A stretch of DNA of 64,000 bases from Pomphorhynchus laevis (GCA_012934845.2 WNNJ02003005.1:1-64000); one strand, 5' to 3'. Counted from the first letter of the stretch, positions 41,990 through 53,489 are shown. The notes: a model not told the origin generated them from the sequence alone. Translations and numbers: made by a program.

Positions 41990-42500
41990 GGCATGTTTCC
42001 TTTTGGCGATTAGAAATAAATATATTCATTTGATTAGGACTCGAGCAATCACGATATTCATTAACATGTGAGAAGCAAATTGCAGCCATAGAGTGATTAA
42101 ACGTTTGAGGATGCATTGTGCGGTGTTCTGAAAATGCGAAAACAGCTGATTTGACGTGGGGAATTGAATTATCGAATTTGATTACAGCTGAAGTGCACTC
42201 TGTTGTGGTAAGATGATTAGCAACAACATCATCGTAAGCATGATCGTTGACAGGTGTAGGTTCAGTTGTATAAATTGGACGCTGAATAGCAGTGCTTGTT
42301 TGTATATATTTATAATAAACTGCCACGTTTGATAAAATAAGGTGATTAAGCTGTCGAGAATCACAAAATCCACATATAAAATCTTCTTTGGTTCGAGACG
42401 AATAACAGACAACAGTAGTCCAGAGAGATCAGTTTTTGATTGAACACTGAACTTGAAGTGAAGTATTTGTATTAAACATTTTCTTACGTCCAACCATGTT
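41990..42500 (-). mobile_element. CR1-like LINE copy D, ORF1 finger fragment
   Basis: The minus-strand reading at 42182-42493 gives VQCSIKN, SLWTTVVCYSS and KEDFICGFCDSRQLNHLIL. It corresponds to the PHD-like finger of CR1 copies A and C. A further piece at 41985-42326 has no motif. Only the ORF1 amino end is present. Confidence 0.65.
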
Positions 42501-43044
42501 ATATTCTCGTAATTAGATGATTGTATTAACTATTTTATTTATAAGTGATATGATTGAATTGATTATATATATTATTGTATATATTATCTCTCGTAGTTTT
42601 TTTTATCTCTCTTAGTTTTTAATTGTTTGGATACAACCAATAAACAAGACCCGAAAGGAGTCTTATGTTATTGAGACAAGCTTCTATTAAGCGGTTAAAA
42701 CCTGTTATTTTTATGTAGTTGCGTGCTACTTTCGTCCTATAAGCTTTTGATACTAAACAATTTCTCAGTAGTAAACTGAATGGACACTCTTAAGGAAACA
42801 TAGCAATTTGTGCTGACTTGTATAACTACTGAAATAATTATTGTCTATAACTACTGAAATAACTACTGTCTATAACTACTGGGCCGCTAGGTGCCAGTCG
42901 AGTAAGTACTAAACTGTTACCTACTGCTAATTAGCCTCTTTGTGGAGCGGCCCAGGCAACTGATGTTCGACATTCGTCGATTAACGACTAAATAATTAGT
43001 CGGCTTGCATCAGACGTAGCGATAGTCTTTTCATATACTATCTC
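42501..43044. other. Spacer, no gene recognised
   Basis: Short local repeats occur at ~42820-42880 (TATAACTACTGAAATAA-like, three copies). A motif CCCGAAAGGAGTCT at ~42650 resembles CCTGAAAGGAGTCT near 1535, hinting at a shared low-copy repeat. Confidence 0.35.
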
Positions 43045-43318
43045 GAATCCCTCCGATGACTCCAACGGCGGATTAGACAATTGACGAAAAGGCGGAAGAG
43101 AGTCACGAATGCCTGTTTTCTTGCAGTAGTGATGTTGGATCATCAAAAAATATTGGGAACGGTATACAGCCGAACAAACAAAATCACTCCGATAACTCTA
43201 ACGGCAAATCGGACAATGGACAAAAATGCGGAAGAGAGTATCGGAGATCTGTCTCCTTACAGTAGCGATGTTAGATCATCAAAGGATATCGGGAATGTGA
43301 GATAACCGAACAAACAAA
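43045..43318 (+). repeat. Two 137 bp tandem monomers at the 5' end of LINE IV
   Basis: Units starting AATCCCTCCGATGACTCCAA (43045) and AATCACTCCGATAACTCTAA (43182) are ~80% alike and end in CCGAACAAACAAA. Tandem 5' monomers are known as promoter units of some LINEs; here they stand directly before the endonuclease remnant. Confidence 0.75.
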
Positions 43319-46315
43319 CCATGCCAATAAAAATGACTAGCAACAAATTTATAAAATATAAATCAAATGCAAAGAACAATGGTCAACTCACCACTGACCG
43401 GAGGAGTTTTCATTGTCGGATGGCGTGTAACCGGGTAGTTGTACGGATACAGCGAAAGAGGCATCAACATCCGGAGCGGACTAGCCTTTATGGAGGAAAG
43501 TGGAATGTCATCTCACTGACGGGAAGGAACCAGAATTAGTTAAACAGATAGCTCTCTTCGATCTTGAAATAGTCGGAGTGACTTCTCTTCACTAATATGG
43601 AACTGAAACTAAACTTTTGGATTAAGGTTGGACCTTGAACTATTCGGGAGTTATCAACGGAAAGCGACGATATGCGGGTGTAGGGATACTTACAAGTCCA
43701 TAATGGCGTTCGTAGTAGAGAGGTTTAACCCAGTGAATGAAAGGCTGGCGTCTCTGAAACTTTTAGTCAAAGATGTAAAGGGGATAATTGTTGTGTGTGC
43801 GTATGCTCCCAACATTATCTCAGAATACGCAGCCTTCGTGGAAGATCTTTAGGCTCTGCTTGACAATACTCCTGTTAGAGATTCCCTCGTTCTAATTAGT
43901 GACTTCAATGCTCATGTTAGTAGCGACAGTAACACTTAGAAGAGAGCATCGGGGAGGAATGGACTCTCTAATACAAATGCTAGTGGTGTTGAAGGATATC
44001 CATAGATGCACATGGCATTAAGATTCTCTATGTCAAAGATCAATGATCGATATCGTAAACGTTCCATCTGATCTGCGACATTATGTTTTAGACACTCGTG
44101 TGAAGAGAGAGAGGGTGATCTGTCAACCGATTACTACCTTGTAGTTAGTAAACTTTGATGACAGCATATGAAGCAAGACAAGCATGGTAAACCCAAAAGT
44201 TGTGTGAGGGCGTGTTGGTAGCGTCTAGCAGATGTTGCTGTCAAAGAATGTTTTTCTGGCTACATCCAGAGGACTTTTCTCGGTTGCCAGAAGATGTGAA
44301 GAGCATTGATCAGGGATGTTAGATGTTTAGATCTTCGCTTGCTAAAGCAACTGTTAAAAGTTGTTACTCGAACGCATGAGGTGCGTGTCGCCGAGAAAAT
44401 ACTCGAACTGCTTGGTAGACATCCACACTTAGAGATTTTGTCAAACAGAAGAAGCTGGCTTATAAGGCAACTTTGTTAGATAAATCAGTGAAATCTGTAG
44501 ACAAGTATAGAAAGAAAAAGAGAGCTTCAGCTCGTGCAGTTACCGAAGCGAAGAAGGCAGCTTAAAAGCAGTTTGGAGATCACTTAAAACTTGATTATAG
44601 GTCAGCTTCAAAATGTTCTGTAGGACGATCAGGAACCTTCGTGTTGGAAAGCAGAAAACTCATAACACGGTCTATGGCAATACAGGACCTATGCTGGCTG
44701 ACATTGAAGAAATTCTCGGTTGATGGAAAGAACATTTTAGGAGTCTCCTTAATTCGATCGATATGTCTTCTATTGTAGAAGTAGAGCCTTTAGAACCAAC
44801 GGAAAAGCTCATATCTTTGGAAGAGGTCATTGCTGTTTTTAAAAAACTTCGTAATGACAAGTTTTCTAGAGTAGACGAGATTTGACCTGAAGCGTAAAAG
44901 GCTCTCGACGTTGTTGGCATGAAGTGGCTAACACGGATCTTCAGTGTTGCATTGAAGTCGGGGAAGGTTCCTAGTGAGTTGCGAACTAGAGTGGTGGTAC
45001 CGATCTGTAAGAAAGGTAACCGAAGATTGTGCTATAATTATCGGGACATCACTCTTCTTAGCCAAACTGGTGAGCTATTTGCTAGGATTCTTGAGTTAAG
45101 AATACGTCATATAGTTGAGGAACAGTTGCAAGAGGAACAATGCGGCTTTAATCCAGGTCGTGGAACTACGGATCAGCTCTTTACTCTCTCAACTATCCTT
45201 GAACGGCCTTATGAGTTCGCTCAAACGGTCTATATGTGTTTTAGAGAAGGTGTTCGACCGTGTTCCACGAGAAAGGTTGTGGGTGGTGCTAAGAGAGTAT
45301 GGAGTACCACACTATCTTCGAGTAGCTGTGGCTTCTCTGTATTAAAAAAGTATGAGCTGTGTTCGTGCTCTAGGTAGGAAGTCTTAATTATTTCCAGTAG
45401 GCGTTATGCTACGTCAGGGTTGTCTTTTGTCCCCACTTTTGTTCCTTGTTTACATGGAAAAAATTTCGAGACGGGCTGCTCTGATAAAGGTCGGTCTACA
45501 GTTCGGTTCCTTCAGGATATCATCTCTGCTTTTTTTGCAGATGACGTTGTTTTGTTGGCTTCTTGCCTGAGGACTTACAATGCTTACTTGATCGATGCAC
45601 GATGGAATGGCTAAGCCGCAGCGATGTTGGTTAGTACCTCCGAGACTGTCTCAATGTGCTCGTCTCGGATTCAGTTGCCAATGTCAATCCGGATTGGATA
45701 AAAGCTTCTTCCTGATGTGGAGGACTTCAAGTATCTTGGGGTATTGTTCTCGATGGACGGCAGGAACATCAAGGAGATTGAGAAGCGGATTTGTACAGCT
45801 AATGCAGCAATGCGTTCTTGGTACAGGTTTGTCGTGGTAAAGCGGGAGTTAAGTCTTCGATCGAAGCTTTCGGTTTATCACGCAATCTTAATTCCTATCT
45901 AAACCTATGGTCATGAGCTTTGGGTTATGACAAAAAGGATAAGATGTCGGATACAAGCGACCGAAATGAGGTTCCATCGCGGTATGACCGGTTTTAGCCT
46001 TAGAGATAAGGTTAGGAATTCGGTCATTCGGGATGGACTCGGAGTAAAGTCGCTGCTTCTCCACATCGAAGAAAGACAGCTGAAGTGGCTTAGATAAGTC
46101 TTGAGAATGTCTAGGGATTGCCTTCCTCAGAGGGTTTGCCAGCCTGGACGCTCTGGAAAGAGACCTAGAGGTAGACATCGGTACAGGTGGAGAGATCAAA
46201 TCTCGATACTGGCCGAAGCACGCCTTGGTCTATCTGAAAGAGAACTCTGGTCTGTCGCTTCGGATCGGGATGTCTGGAGTAGTTTGATTCGTGCACTGCT
46301 GATCAAAACATAAGT
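43319..46315 (+). mobile_element. LINE IV: APE-type LINE of a clade common in fishes, decayed
   Basis: Endonuclease pieces: KWNVISLTG (43321-43539), INGKRRYAGVGILTS, LASLKLLVKDVKGIIVVCAY, VLISDFNAHVSS (43628-43950). RT pieces: KALDVVGMKWLTRIFSVALK, VVVPICKKGNRRLCYNYRDI, EEQLQEEQCGFNPGRGT (44919-45377), FFADDVVLLAS near 45535, FKYLGVLFSMDGRNI, VVVKRELSLRSKLSVYH (45717-45902), TYGHELWVMTK, and the end SGKRPRGRHRYRWRDQ then LIRALLIKT (46101-46313). These blocks match almost word for word a LINE family abundant in teleost genomes, as I remember it. There are many stops and shifts. Clade name is uncertain (RTE/I-group). Confidence 0.85.
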
Positions 46316-47640
46316 ATAGCATTTTTCTTATATTTTGTTCGAGGAAGCTTCCAATTCTGCAGACTTTCATGGAATCGATTTTGGCTTAGGCTCTCCCCTG
46401 AATAATCCTTTCACTTTAGAAGAATTAAATTACGCAGTTTTTTCTTTAAAATCAAACAAAACAACAGTAAACAATGATCTGGCAAATGAACACATATCTG
46501 ACTTTTTCGATTATTATGGTCTTTACTGACTCATATTATTTAACAAAATTCTGCAAAGGTGTAATATTTCGGCTATTTTGAGGGACACTATTTGAAAGCT
46601 TTTATACAAGGGATCTAGCGGCCATGCCGATCTTGATAATTACAGTGGAATTGCAATTCTCAATCACTGCTTTACATTGTTCAACTATTATGGAGGGTAT
46701 ACTTGTCTGTTATATCGGTCACAAACTACTATCATCCCAACATGGATTTCGTGGAGGTAGATCAACATTGACTGCTCTTTGAGTAAGTGAGATCTATTAT
46801 TCTTAGTATATATCAACATTGACTGTTCTTAAGGAAGTGATATCTAATATTCGTAATGAAATAGACTTAATTGGTCATACCTACGGTGCATTTAATGAGT
46901 TTTCTAAAGTTTTTGACAGCATCAAAAACTGTATTTTGATCGCTAAGCTGTACTGGCATTATTCAATTAGTGGGAACTTTATAAGAGCTTTACAAAAAAT
47001 CTTAGAACCAAATTATGTTTAAATAGTTGATAATTTAATTTACTTGCTACCGTTCATTCAAAATAAAGGGATTAATCAAGGCGATCAATTGAATCTTTTG
47101 CTCTTTGCAGTGTTCGCAGGTGACGTGACAGACGCAATAAAAATAATTGTTCCATCAGCCAAAATATTTTATTCGCAGCTGATTTGTTCATTATCACGCA
47201 GATGATTACTCAATACTGGCATCAATTGATGAAGCTAAAGAATGTTTAAGTGAATGTGGCGGAAACATAAGTAGTCAAGATTAGACGAGCAAGCAAACTA
47301 TGCAAGAGAGATCGGATATTTTACAATGAAGTTCTGATTGAATTCCGTAAATCTTTGAAATATTTGGGTGTACTATTATCAACCTCGTTATGCTTTCGAT
47401 AAAATTCGCGAAACAAAGTAATCAAGATTATGATTGCAACGCATAGTGTTCCGCAGTTATGTAGCCTTTCGTCCAATGATGCCTTACGATATTTTTCGAT
47501 AATGCTGTCACTTATGATCTTTTACAGAATTTCAGTTATTTGTCAGGACCTGCGACCGTATAACTGTAGTCTACTTGAATACAGTAAATGTCACTTTTCC
47601 AAACGAATTTGGGGTATCTCGCTGTAGCCAAGATCTTAGA
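46316..47640 (+). mobile_element. LINE V: badly decayed LINE RT
   Basis: Fragments in order are FTLEELNYAVFSLKSNKTT (46335-46529), a fingers-like segment, NEFSKVFDSIKNCILIAKL (motif A), GINQGDQLNLLLFAVFAGDV (motif B, with SP lost) and KYLGVLLSTSL. Motif C is unreadable. Only the order of RT blocks supports the call. Clade not assignable. Confidence 0.65.
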
Positions 47641-47669
47641 ATTTAGTGATTACTAATATTAAATCATTA

Positions 47670-47860
47670 TGCTTCGAAAAACCATCATAATATTAAACCA
47701 TTATGCTTGGAAATTGAAAATTGATAATGTAGATTCCGCTTTATTAGCATCAACAATGTTGGTACAAACTGCATGGAAGAATCCGTTTTCTAAAGATAGA
47801 GCTTATCTTATAAGAGCTGCGATTCACAGATATCACGACAAGCTTTGTCTTGTCTAAATC
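47670..47860 (+). repeat. Repeat T, uninterrupted relative of the LINE III insertion target
   Basis: AATGTAGATTCCGCTTTATT then AGCATCAACAATGTTGGTAC matches the sequence split by LINE III-2 (58062-58085 and 61955-61990). It may be the 3' part of LINE V. A 62-codon frame covers it. Confidence 0.6.
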
Positions 47861-48064
47861 TTTTGACATAAGATATTGGAATATTGTCGTTGTCAACTGT
47901 GCAGTGAATCTTGTGTAGGCATCTATCAAGTTATCTCGTGTGAAGATGCCACGAAGCATTCCTTGAAATGATTGATTTGCTGCCGCGGTTAGATGATTTA
48001 ACTCATAATATGGATACTTGACTTCTAATTTCACTTTATTATACAAGGCTTTGCTATCTGACAT
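47750..48064 (-). pseudogene. Unknown minus-strand coding-like frame
   Basis: A 104-codon frame begins MSDSKALYNKVKLEVKYPYY and contains NHLTAAANQSFQGMLRGIF and DNLIDAYTRFTAQLTTTIF. The composition looks like real protein, not a low-complexity AT translation. Its start region is duplicated ~110 bp upstream (48075-48190: AAAGTTCC, GTCAGATACCAAGCC). Family unknown. Confidence 0.35.
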
Positions 48065-48229
48065 CAGGAAACTTTGTGTCTTTTTGTTATATAATTTTCA
48101 CTTTTGTATAGATAATCGACATTTAATTTTATCTAAATACAATGGCTTGGTATCTGACCCCATGGAACTTTGTATACTTTCTTTGTATAAAAATTTTCTA
48201 CTTTTAATGCCTCGTCGCTGAAAGGCGAC

Positions 48230-48680
48230 AGAAAGTGATAATAAAATTGCTTAAATTATTAATCACAGACAATATGAACAATATGTTTGTGCATTCAACA
48301 ATTTAGCTCTTTTATACTTCTAATCTAAGCCCGAATCCGCATTTGTATATCAAGCCATCCGCAAAAAACAAAAACAAAATACACAGAGAGTACACGCATA
48401 GTCGAATCAGAAGTATTCATTCCAGCAATAATTTCGACATAATCAGTCATCGGAGTTGAACTAGACAATCTATTACGTAAAGCAGCACGTAAAGTCGCAC
48501 ATAATCGTCATCTAATATATTCGGATTGCATTAGCATAAATTTGCAGACGTATTAGCTTTGCAATCCAGAAAGCTGTAGGAATGACCTTGCGGATGACAC
48601 GCAAAACATAAGCTCAATTTTAAGTTGATATACATGTGCAATCATTGTGACTATTGAAATTTTAATTTGTAAAATGTAAG
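48230..48680. other. Spacer, no gene recognised
   Basis: AT-rich DNA with no motif or repeat noticed. Confidence 0.35.
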
Positions 48681-48689
48681 ACGAAAGTC

Positions 48690-48870
48690 TTTTATTAAAT
48701 ATAATTGTCAATAAAGCAGACAAGTCGAGTGATCGTAAGCCAACATTAAAAGGCAGAAACGTGAAACGTAGGTATTGGATAAGTGGCTAACGAGGTCCAC
48801 CAATACTGAAATGTAGCCTACTGCTGTTGGCTTATAAAGAGGATTAAAGTAGCGTGCAGAATAAAATAAT
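48690..48870 (+). repeat. Direct repeat H, copy 1 (possible hammerhead-like core)
   Basis: About 180 bp shared with 49085-49265: TTTTATTAAATATAA, AAAGCAGACRAGTCGAGTGA, ACGTAG, TACTGCTGTTGGC, TTAGCGTGCAGA-like. It contains CTAACGA (48787-48793), an ~14-base loop region, then GAAA (48808-48811), comparable to a mutated hammerhead core. Confidence 0.7.
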
Positions 48871-49084
48871 CATCAAAATTTTAATAGTAACAATGACTGC
48901 ACAAGTATATCTATTTAAAATTAGGAAACAAACTATAGATGACTAGTTTGAAAATTGCGATTAATTGCGATTAATAGCAAAAATAGTTAGGTTTTTAAGT
49001 TAAAGGTAGCACCTTCCCCTACCAACGCTGATTTAATTTAAAATCATAAATGATTTCACATAAATTTGCAAAATATAAAATGAA

Positions 49085-49265
49085 TCTTTTATTAAATATA
49101 AATGTTAATAAAGCAGACGAGTCGAGTGATCATCAGTCAACATTAAATGGACCTAAACGTGGAACGTAGATATTGAATCAGTAGCTGATGAGGTTCACCT
49201 TGAAATGTATCGTACTGCTGTTGGCGTATATATAGGATTAAATTAGCGTGCAGAGTAAGTTCAAT
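49085..49265 (+). repeat. Direct repeat H, copy 2 (possible hammerhead-like core)
   Basis: Second copy, ~400 bp from the first. It has CTGATGA (49185-49191), a short GGTTCACC stem and GAAA (49202-49205), with CAGTA just before the core and TACTG just after, able to pair as stem I. Confidence 0.7.
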
Positions 49266-49269
49266 ATTA

Positions 49270-50158
49270 TAATAGCAATTATTGTAACGACCCATTTGCG
49301 GGTAACATTATTTGTAAAGTTGTAATGACAATATTTTTATATTATAATTATTTTCGAATTTTTTGACAAAACTGGGCAATATGTTGGTGGTGGCAACAGA
49401 TGATCGAAGAGCTGCCAATTTCCTCTTGCAGCGTTTAAGCTGTGCAGTGCAGCGGGGAAATGCAGCGTGCCTGTTAGAGGTCGCTCGAGACGGAAACCTT
49501 CCAACTTAACGATACTGAAATATCACAAACTATAAAATTTTTTTCTGTAACTTTTATATACATTTTTAATTGATACTTAATTCATATTAATCTAACAAAT
49601 AAAAGTATGCCTTTTACATGAGAATTTAATACGCTCTCTGTCAATCCTATTTTTGCCAATATAGCCATGTATTCACTTAATAATATAACATTTTAATTCA
49701 AAGATGCCTTAATTCTTCTGGGGATGTTGTAATAAATGGCATAACTTGTTTAAACTACTGCTTCTCTAATGGTTTACAGTTTGGTATAAAGTTTTTGTTG
49801 GATATGCAGTTTGATAGCAACGCATCAGCCACACTGTCTCGACTTTTATGTAATTTCTGGATTTAGTGTGTACCACTTATCATCGTGTTTAGTAGTGCAG
49901 TGACAATTTAAATTTTAATATTTTAACACAGCGACCTGTGTACTACAAATCAAGCACTCAGCGTTATCTGTAATTTATGAGGTATTTAGAAGTTAAGGTC
50001 TTGTTAAAATAATGATTCATATATTTAAAACCATTTCTTCATAAATTTTAAATATACACTGACTTAATTAGTTTTTGAATCCGACAGTAGGCAATGCGTA
50101 TCAGACTCGCTGTAATAATAATTTTGTAAATAATTATATATAATTAGATTTATTAATG
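49270..50158. other. Spacer, no gene recognised
   Basis: A GC-richer island at ~49380-49505 (CGCTCGAGACGG) stands out from AT-rich surroundings but has no open frame or known motif. Confidence 0.35.
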
Positions 50159-50483
50159 ATTAAATCAACTAACTGAGTCTACGCATTTAATATAATTATA
50201 AAATAAACAAAACATAATAATGCTAAATCAAAATTTAATAATTAAATAATAAAATTAATAATTGTTTTTAGATTTTCTATAATTTTAATCAAGTTAAAAA
50301 ATAAAATAAAAAATAAAATTTAAAATAAACGTCATTTTTATGAATTGACTAATAAATAACAGACGTTGTATCAGAATAAGAATTAGAGGTCATCAGAAGG
50401 AACTGCTATTATCAGGTTTCGGCCTAATCCTCTACCCAACATAGACGGGGCAAATATATGCTAATAGTATTTCCTAAATAACA
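50159..50483 (+). repeat. Left TIR of the RT element
   Basis: Outer terminus ATTAAATCAACTAACTGAG, AT-rich body, then GAATTGACTAATAAATAACA, AATTAGAGGTCATCAG and the hairpin region at ~50400-50450. The hairpin arms are damaged in this copy compared with the right TIR. Confidence 0.88.
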
Positions 50484-50677
50484 TCTATATCTTAATAATC
50501 AAAGTTAAACATCAAAAAATTTGACTTAAAAGAGTTTAAAAAATTAGTGTTATTTAAATATTTTATATGCTTGATGTTATTTTATAGTAAATACTAAAAG
50601 ATCTTTATGTAAATATAAGAAGTTTTTCTAAAGATATCATATGTTCAATAAATCAAAAATTAATTAACGACTATGAT

Positions 50678-52641
50678 ATGCTAAGTTGTATAATAGACAG
50701 TTATTGTAATACAAAATACTATAATCGGACAATAAATGTTAATAATAACAATAGAAAATATACATTAACCATAAACTTCAAATGTATAGATAACATAAAT
50801 ATAGCCGGACTTTTAAATAATTCTAAAAGTAAAGAAATAATAGGGTCAGATTTAAGTAAATATATTCCTAAAATAAGGTATAAACTCCTACCACCATTAG
50901 GACAAAAAATTTGTAATTATAATAAAGAATTAAAATCAATATGTAACGATAATATTAGAAACATAATTGAAACATAATGCAATTGTAAAAGTCTTAGTTT
51001 TGATAAAATAAATGAACACATATGTACCCATAATCTAGAATTAATTGAAAATTGTGAATTAAGAAAGCTGCTACCAAAAGGGTATAAATATAGATTAAAT
51101 AATAACAACGACAAAAATAAAATTTACAATTCGTTATATAATACCTTAAATGATTACTTTAGTAAGCTGATTAATAGTGAAAGCTCGAATATATCTAAGA
51201 TAAAAATGTGGAAAGATTATATATTTGATGAAATTAAAAATAAAATGAAAATAACAAACAATTATAAAAGGAAAGATAAAATTAATAAAGATATGAAAAA
51301 AGAACTTACTAAATTAAAGGATAACTATATAATAACAACTATTGATAAAGCTAGTAATAACTTTGTCTTCATATGCAAAAAGCTTTATGATGATATACTA
51401 ATGAAAGAGGTTAATTCAAATGATTTAAATGTAAATCCAACATACGAACGTAGTGAGTTGAGTTTAGAAACAATTATTACAAGTCACTGTTCTATAATGG
51501 ATAAAAATGGTATAAAGGTTGAATTAGATAATACAATTATACCTATATTATATTGGAATCAAAAATTACATAAAAATCAAATAAAACCTAGGTTCATATG
51601 TAGTGCGTTTAAATGTACATTAAAACAACTTTCTGTCTATATGAATAAAATACTTAAAGTAATTAAAGCACACTTCAAAAAATATTATAAGGTAATCGAA
51701 ATTAATACTGGTATAAAACACTATTTCAGTATTAATTCTACAAAAGAATTTTTAGAACACACAAATGGAATAAATTTTCAAAATATAAATACATACGATT
51801 TTAGTACGCTTTATGCAACTCTAGATTTAGTAAATATTAAAGAAGCGATAGTAAAATTAATTAATCTTATATTCGGAAAAGATATACATATATATGTTAT
51901 AATAATTATAACGCCTATCTAACAAAAATTAAACCATCAAGTAAATATAAATATATGGATAACATTGAATTAATAGAATCCTTAAATATTTTGATAAATC
52001 AAAATTATTTAAAAGTAGGGACATCTATATTTAGACAAGTAAAAGGTGTTCCAATGGGTGGTAATAGTAGCCCGATTATAGCTGACTTGTTTTTAAGCTT
52101 TATAGAATATGAATTTGTTCATAACTGTGTAAAAACTAAATCTAAACAATATAAATGTATGAAATATATGTTTCGATACATTGATGATATATGTGTATTT
52201 AATTCTAATAATTTTTATTCAATTAGTGAACAAATTTATCCAGAAAGCCTTATTCTTAACAAAACCAATATTAATGATAAAGAAGGTAAATATCTAGATA
52301 TGAACATTAAATTAACATTAACTAAAACTAATATTAATTTATATCGTAAAGATGACATATTTAAATTTACAAGAAACATATTTTTGCATGAGCATTCATG
52401 CATACTATATAATATAAAATATAATACATTAAATAATCAAATTTTAAGAATTGCAACAATTTGTAACGATATTAGTTTTCTTCAAAATCATTTAAATAAT
52501 TCAATAGATACATATTTTAAACTAGGTTACTATAAAAATAACATCAAGCAGAAAATAGTAAAATATATAAATCAACACAATAATATAAAGAATAAATTTA
52601 AACTCTTAAGTGGCAAATTTTTATGGATGGATAATAAATAA
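50678..52641 (+). CDS. Reverse transcriptase of Penelope-like type, near-complete
   Basis: This protein is a reverse transcriptase presumably copying the element RNA. Open segments are 50678-50977, 51206-51922 and 51955-52641. The first two share one frame, which is also open between them apart from one TAA at 50975, and continues open upstream of the ATG to ~50595. The third is in another frame, so there is one stop and one frameshift. The amino region has FKCIDNINIAGLLN, PPLGQKICNYNKEL, CNCKSLSFDKINEHI and LRKLLPKGYKYRL. RT motifs are TIDKASNNFVFICKK, YDFSTLYATL (A), KGVPMGGNSSPIIADLFLSF (B) and FRYIDDICVF (C), then KYLDMNIKLTLT. This layout resembles a poorly described RT family seen in scattered animals and fungi (from memory) and is related to Penelope-like RTs by the R-Y-I/V-D-D and P-M-G-S/G-x-x-S-P motifs. 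No GIY-YIG endonuclease follows: the frame stops ~30 bases before the right TIR. Confidence 0.82.
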
Positions 52642-52672
52642 TATACTTTGTATTAGAATAAGATACTAGATA

Positions 52673-52999
52673 GTTATTTCAGAGGAAATACATCATTAGC
52701 ATGTATTTGGCCCCGCTGCTATGTTGGGTAGAGGAGTTAGGGTCCGAAACCTGATAGCATAGCAGTTCCTCCTGATGACCTCTAATTCTTATTCTGATAT
52801 AACGTCTGTTATTTATTAGTCAATTCATAAAAATGACGTTTATTTTAAATTTCACTTTTTTTAACTTGATTTTAATTATAGAAATTCTAAAATCAATTAT
52901 TAATTTTATTATTTAAATATTAAATTTTGATTTAGCATTATTATGTTTTGTTTATTTTATAATTATATTAAATACGTAGACTCAGTTAGCTGATTTAAT
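52673..52999 (-). repeat. Right TIR of the RT element
   Basis: Inverted copy of the left TIR. The hairpin is better kept: CTGCTATGTT (52716-52725) faces AGCATAGCAG (52756-52765). AGAGG/CCTCT strings just outside and inside the arms could add further pairing. Confidence 0.88.
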
Positions 53000-53480
53000 T
53001 TCTTCATGTTCTTCCCTAATATTGGGATATAAGGCAATTGTTTTTTGGTAAACTACTATCTTGAATGATTGTGTTGTGTTTGCGCAGAATATAAGCCAAT
53101 GATCACGATATTCTTCCATATTCACGGAATATAAGGCAGCTTTTGTATTTTTTAAAACAAGTACTATATTGAGTATAGAATATAAATAATACATAGAATA
53201 CATAGAATATGTACTATATTTCGGTCACTGTGTATGACCGAATTGATTCTATATAAAAGAATTTTTCTCGTGTGGATATTTGATTATACCTTAGCAAAGT
53301 ATTGAATGGCACATGAATGTAATTTTAACATAATTTAAAAATTAGTTCTTTATACAATTAAAACATAATAATAAAAGCTTTATTAAACAAATAACAAGGA
53401 TTAATTGAAAACTAGAAGAAATTGTCAGAAAAACCAAATATTTTCAACATTCCTTTCGGTTTATCACTTTTACACCATCA
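53000..53480. other. Spacer, no gene recognised
   Basis: A 73-codon minus frame begins inside the TIR (52982-53203) and has no family signature. TATATAAAAG near 53253 is a TATA-like string without a supported gene. Confidence 0.35.
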
Positions 53481-53489
53481 TGGCCTCAG

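Larger units (their letters stand above)
50159..52999 (+). mobile_element. RT-encoding element with ~325 bp terminal inverted repeats
   Basis: A 2.84 kb unit. The left repeat (50159-50483) and right repeat (52673-52999) are inverted copies, ~90-95% identical by eye, both starting ATTAAATCARCTAACTGAG at the outer edge. The RT gene fills the interior on the plus strand with little extra sequence. No transposase, endonuclease, capsid or integrase frame is visible. Penelope-like elements can carry terminal repeats in direct or inverted order, so an endonuclease-less Penelope-like element is the nearest known description. Alternatively, an RT gene has been caught between the ends of a TIR transposon. 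Solo relatives of the TIR lie at 1.4-3.4, 23.9 and 41.7 kb. Confidence 0.85.

Noticed and set aside
43319-46315. Claim of fish-to-invertebrate horizontal transfer for LINE IV
   Set aside because: Similarity was judged from memory; without a tree it is only a question, reported as such.
50159-52999. Reading the RT element as a group II intron or a bacterial retron
   Set aside because: The IDD motif and the amino-terminal blocks fit the eukaryotic Penelope-like RT layout, there is no intron domain V/VI fold or maturase end, and the TIRs argue for a mobile element.
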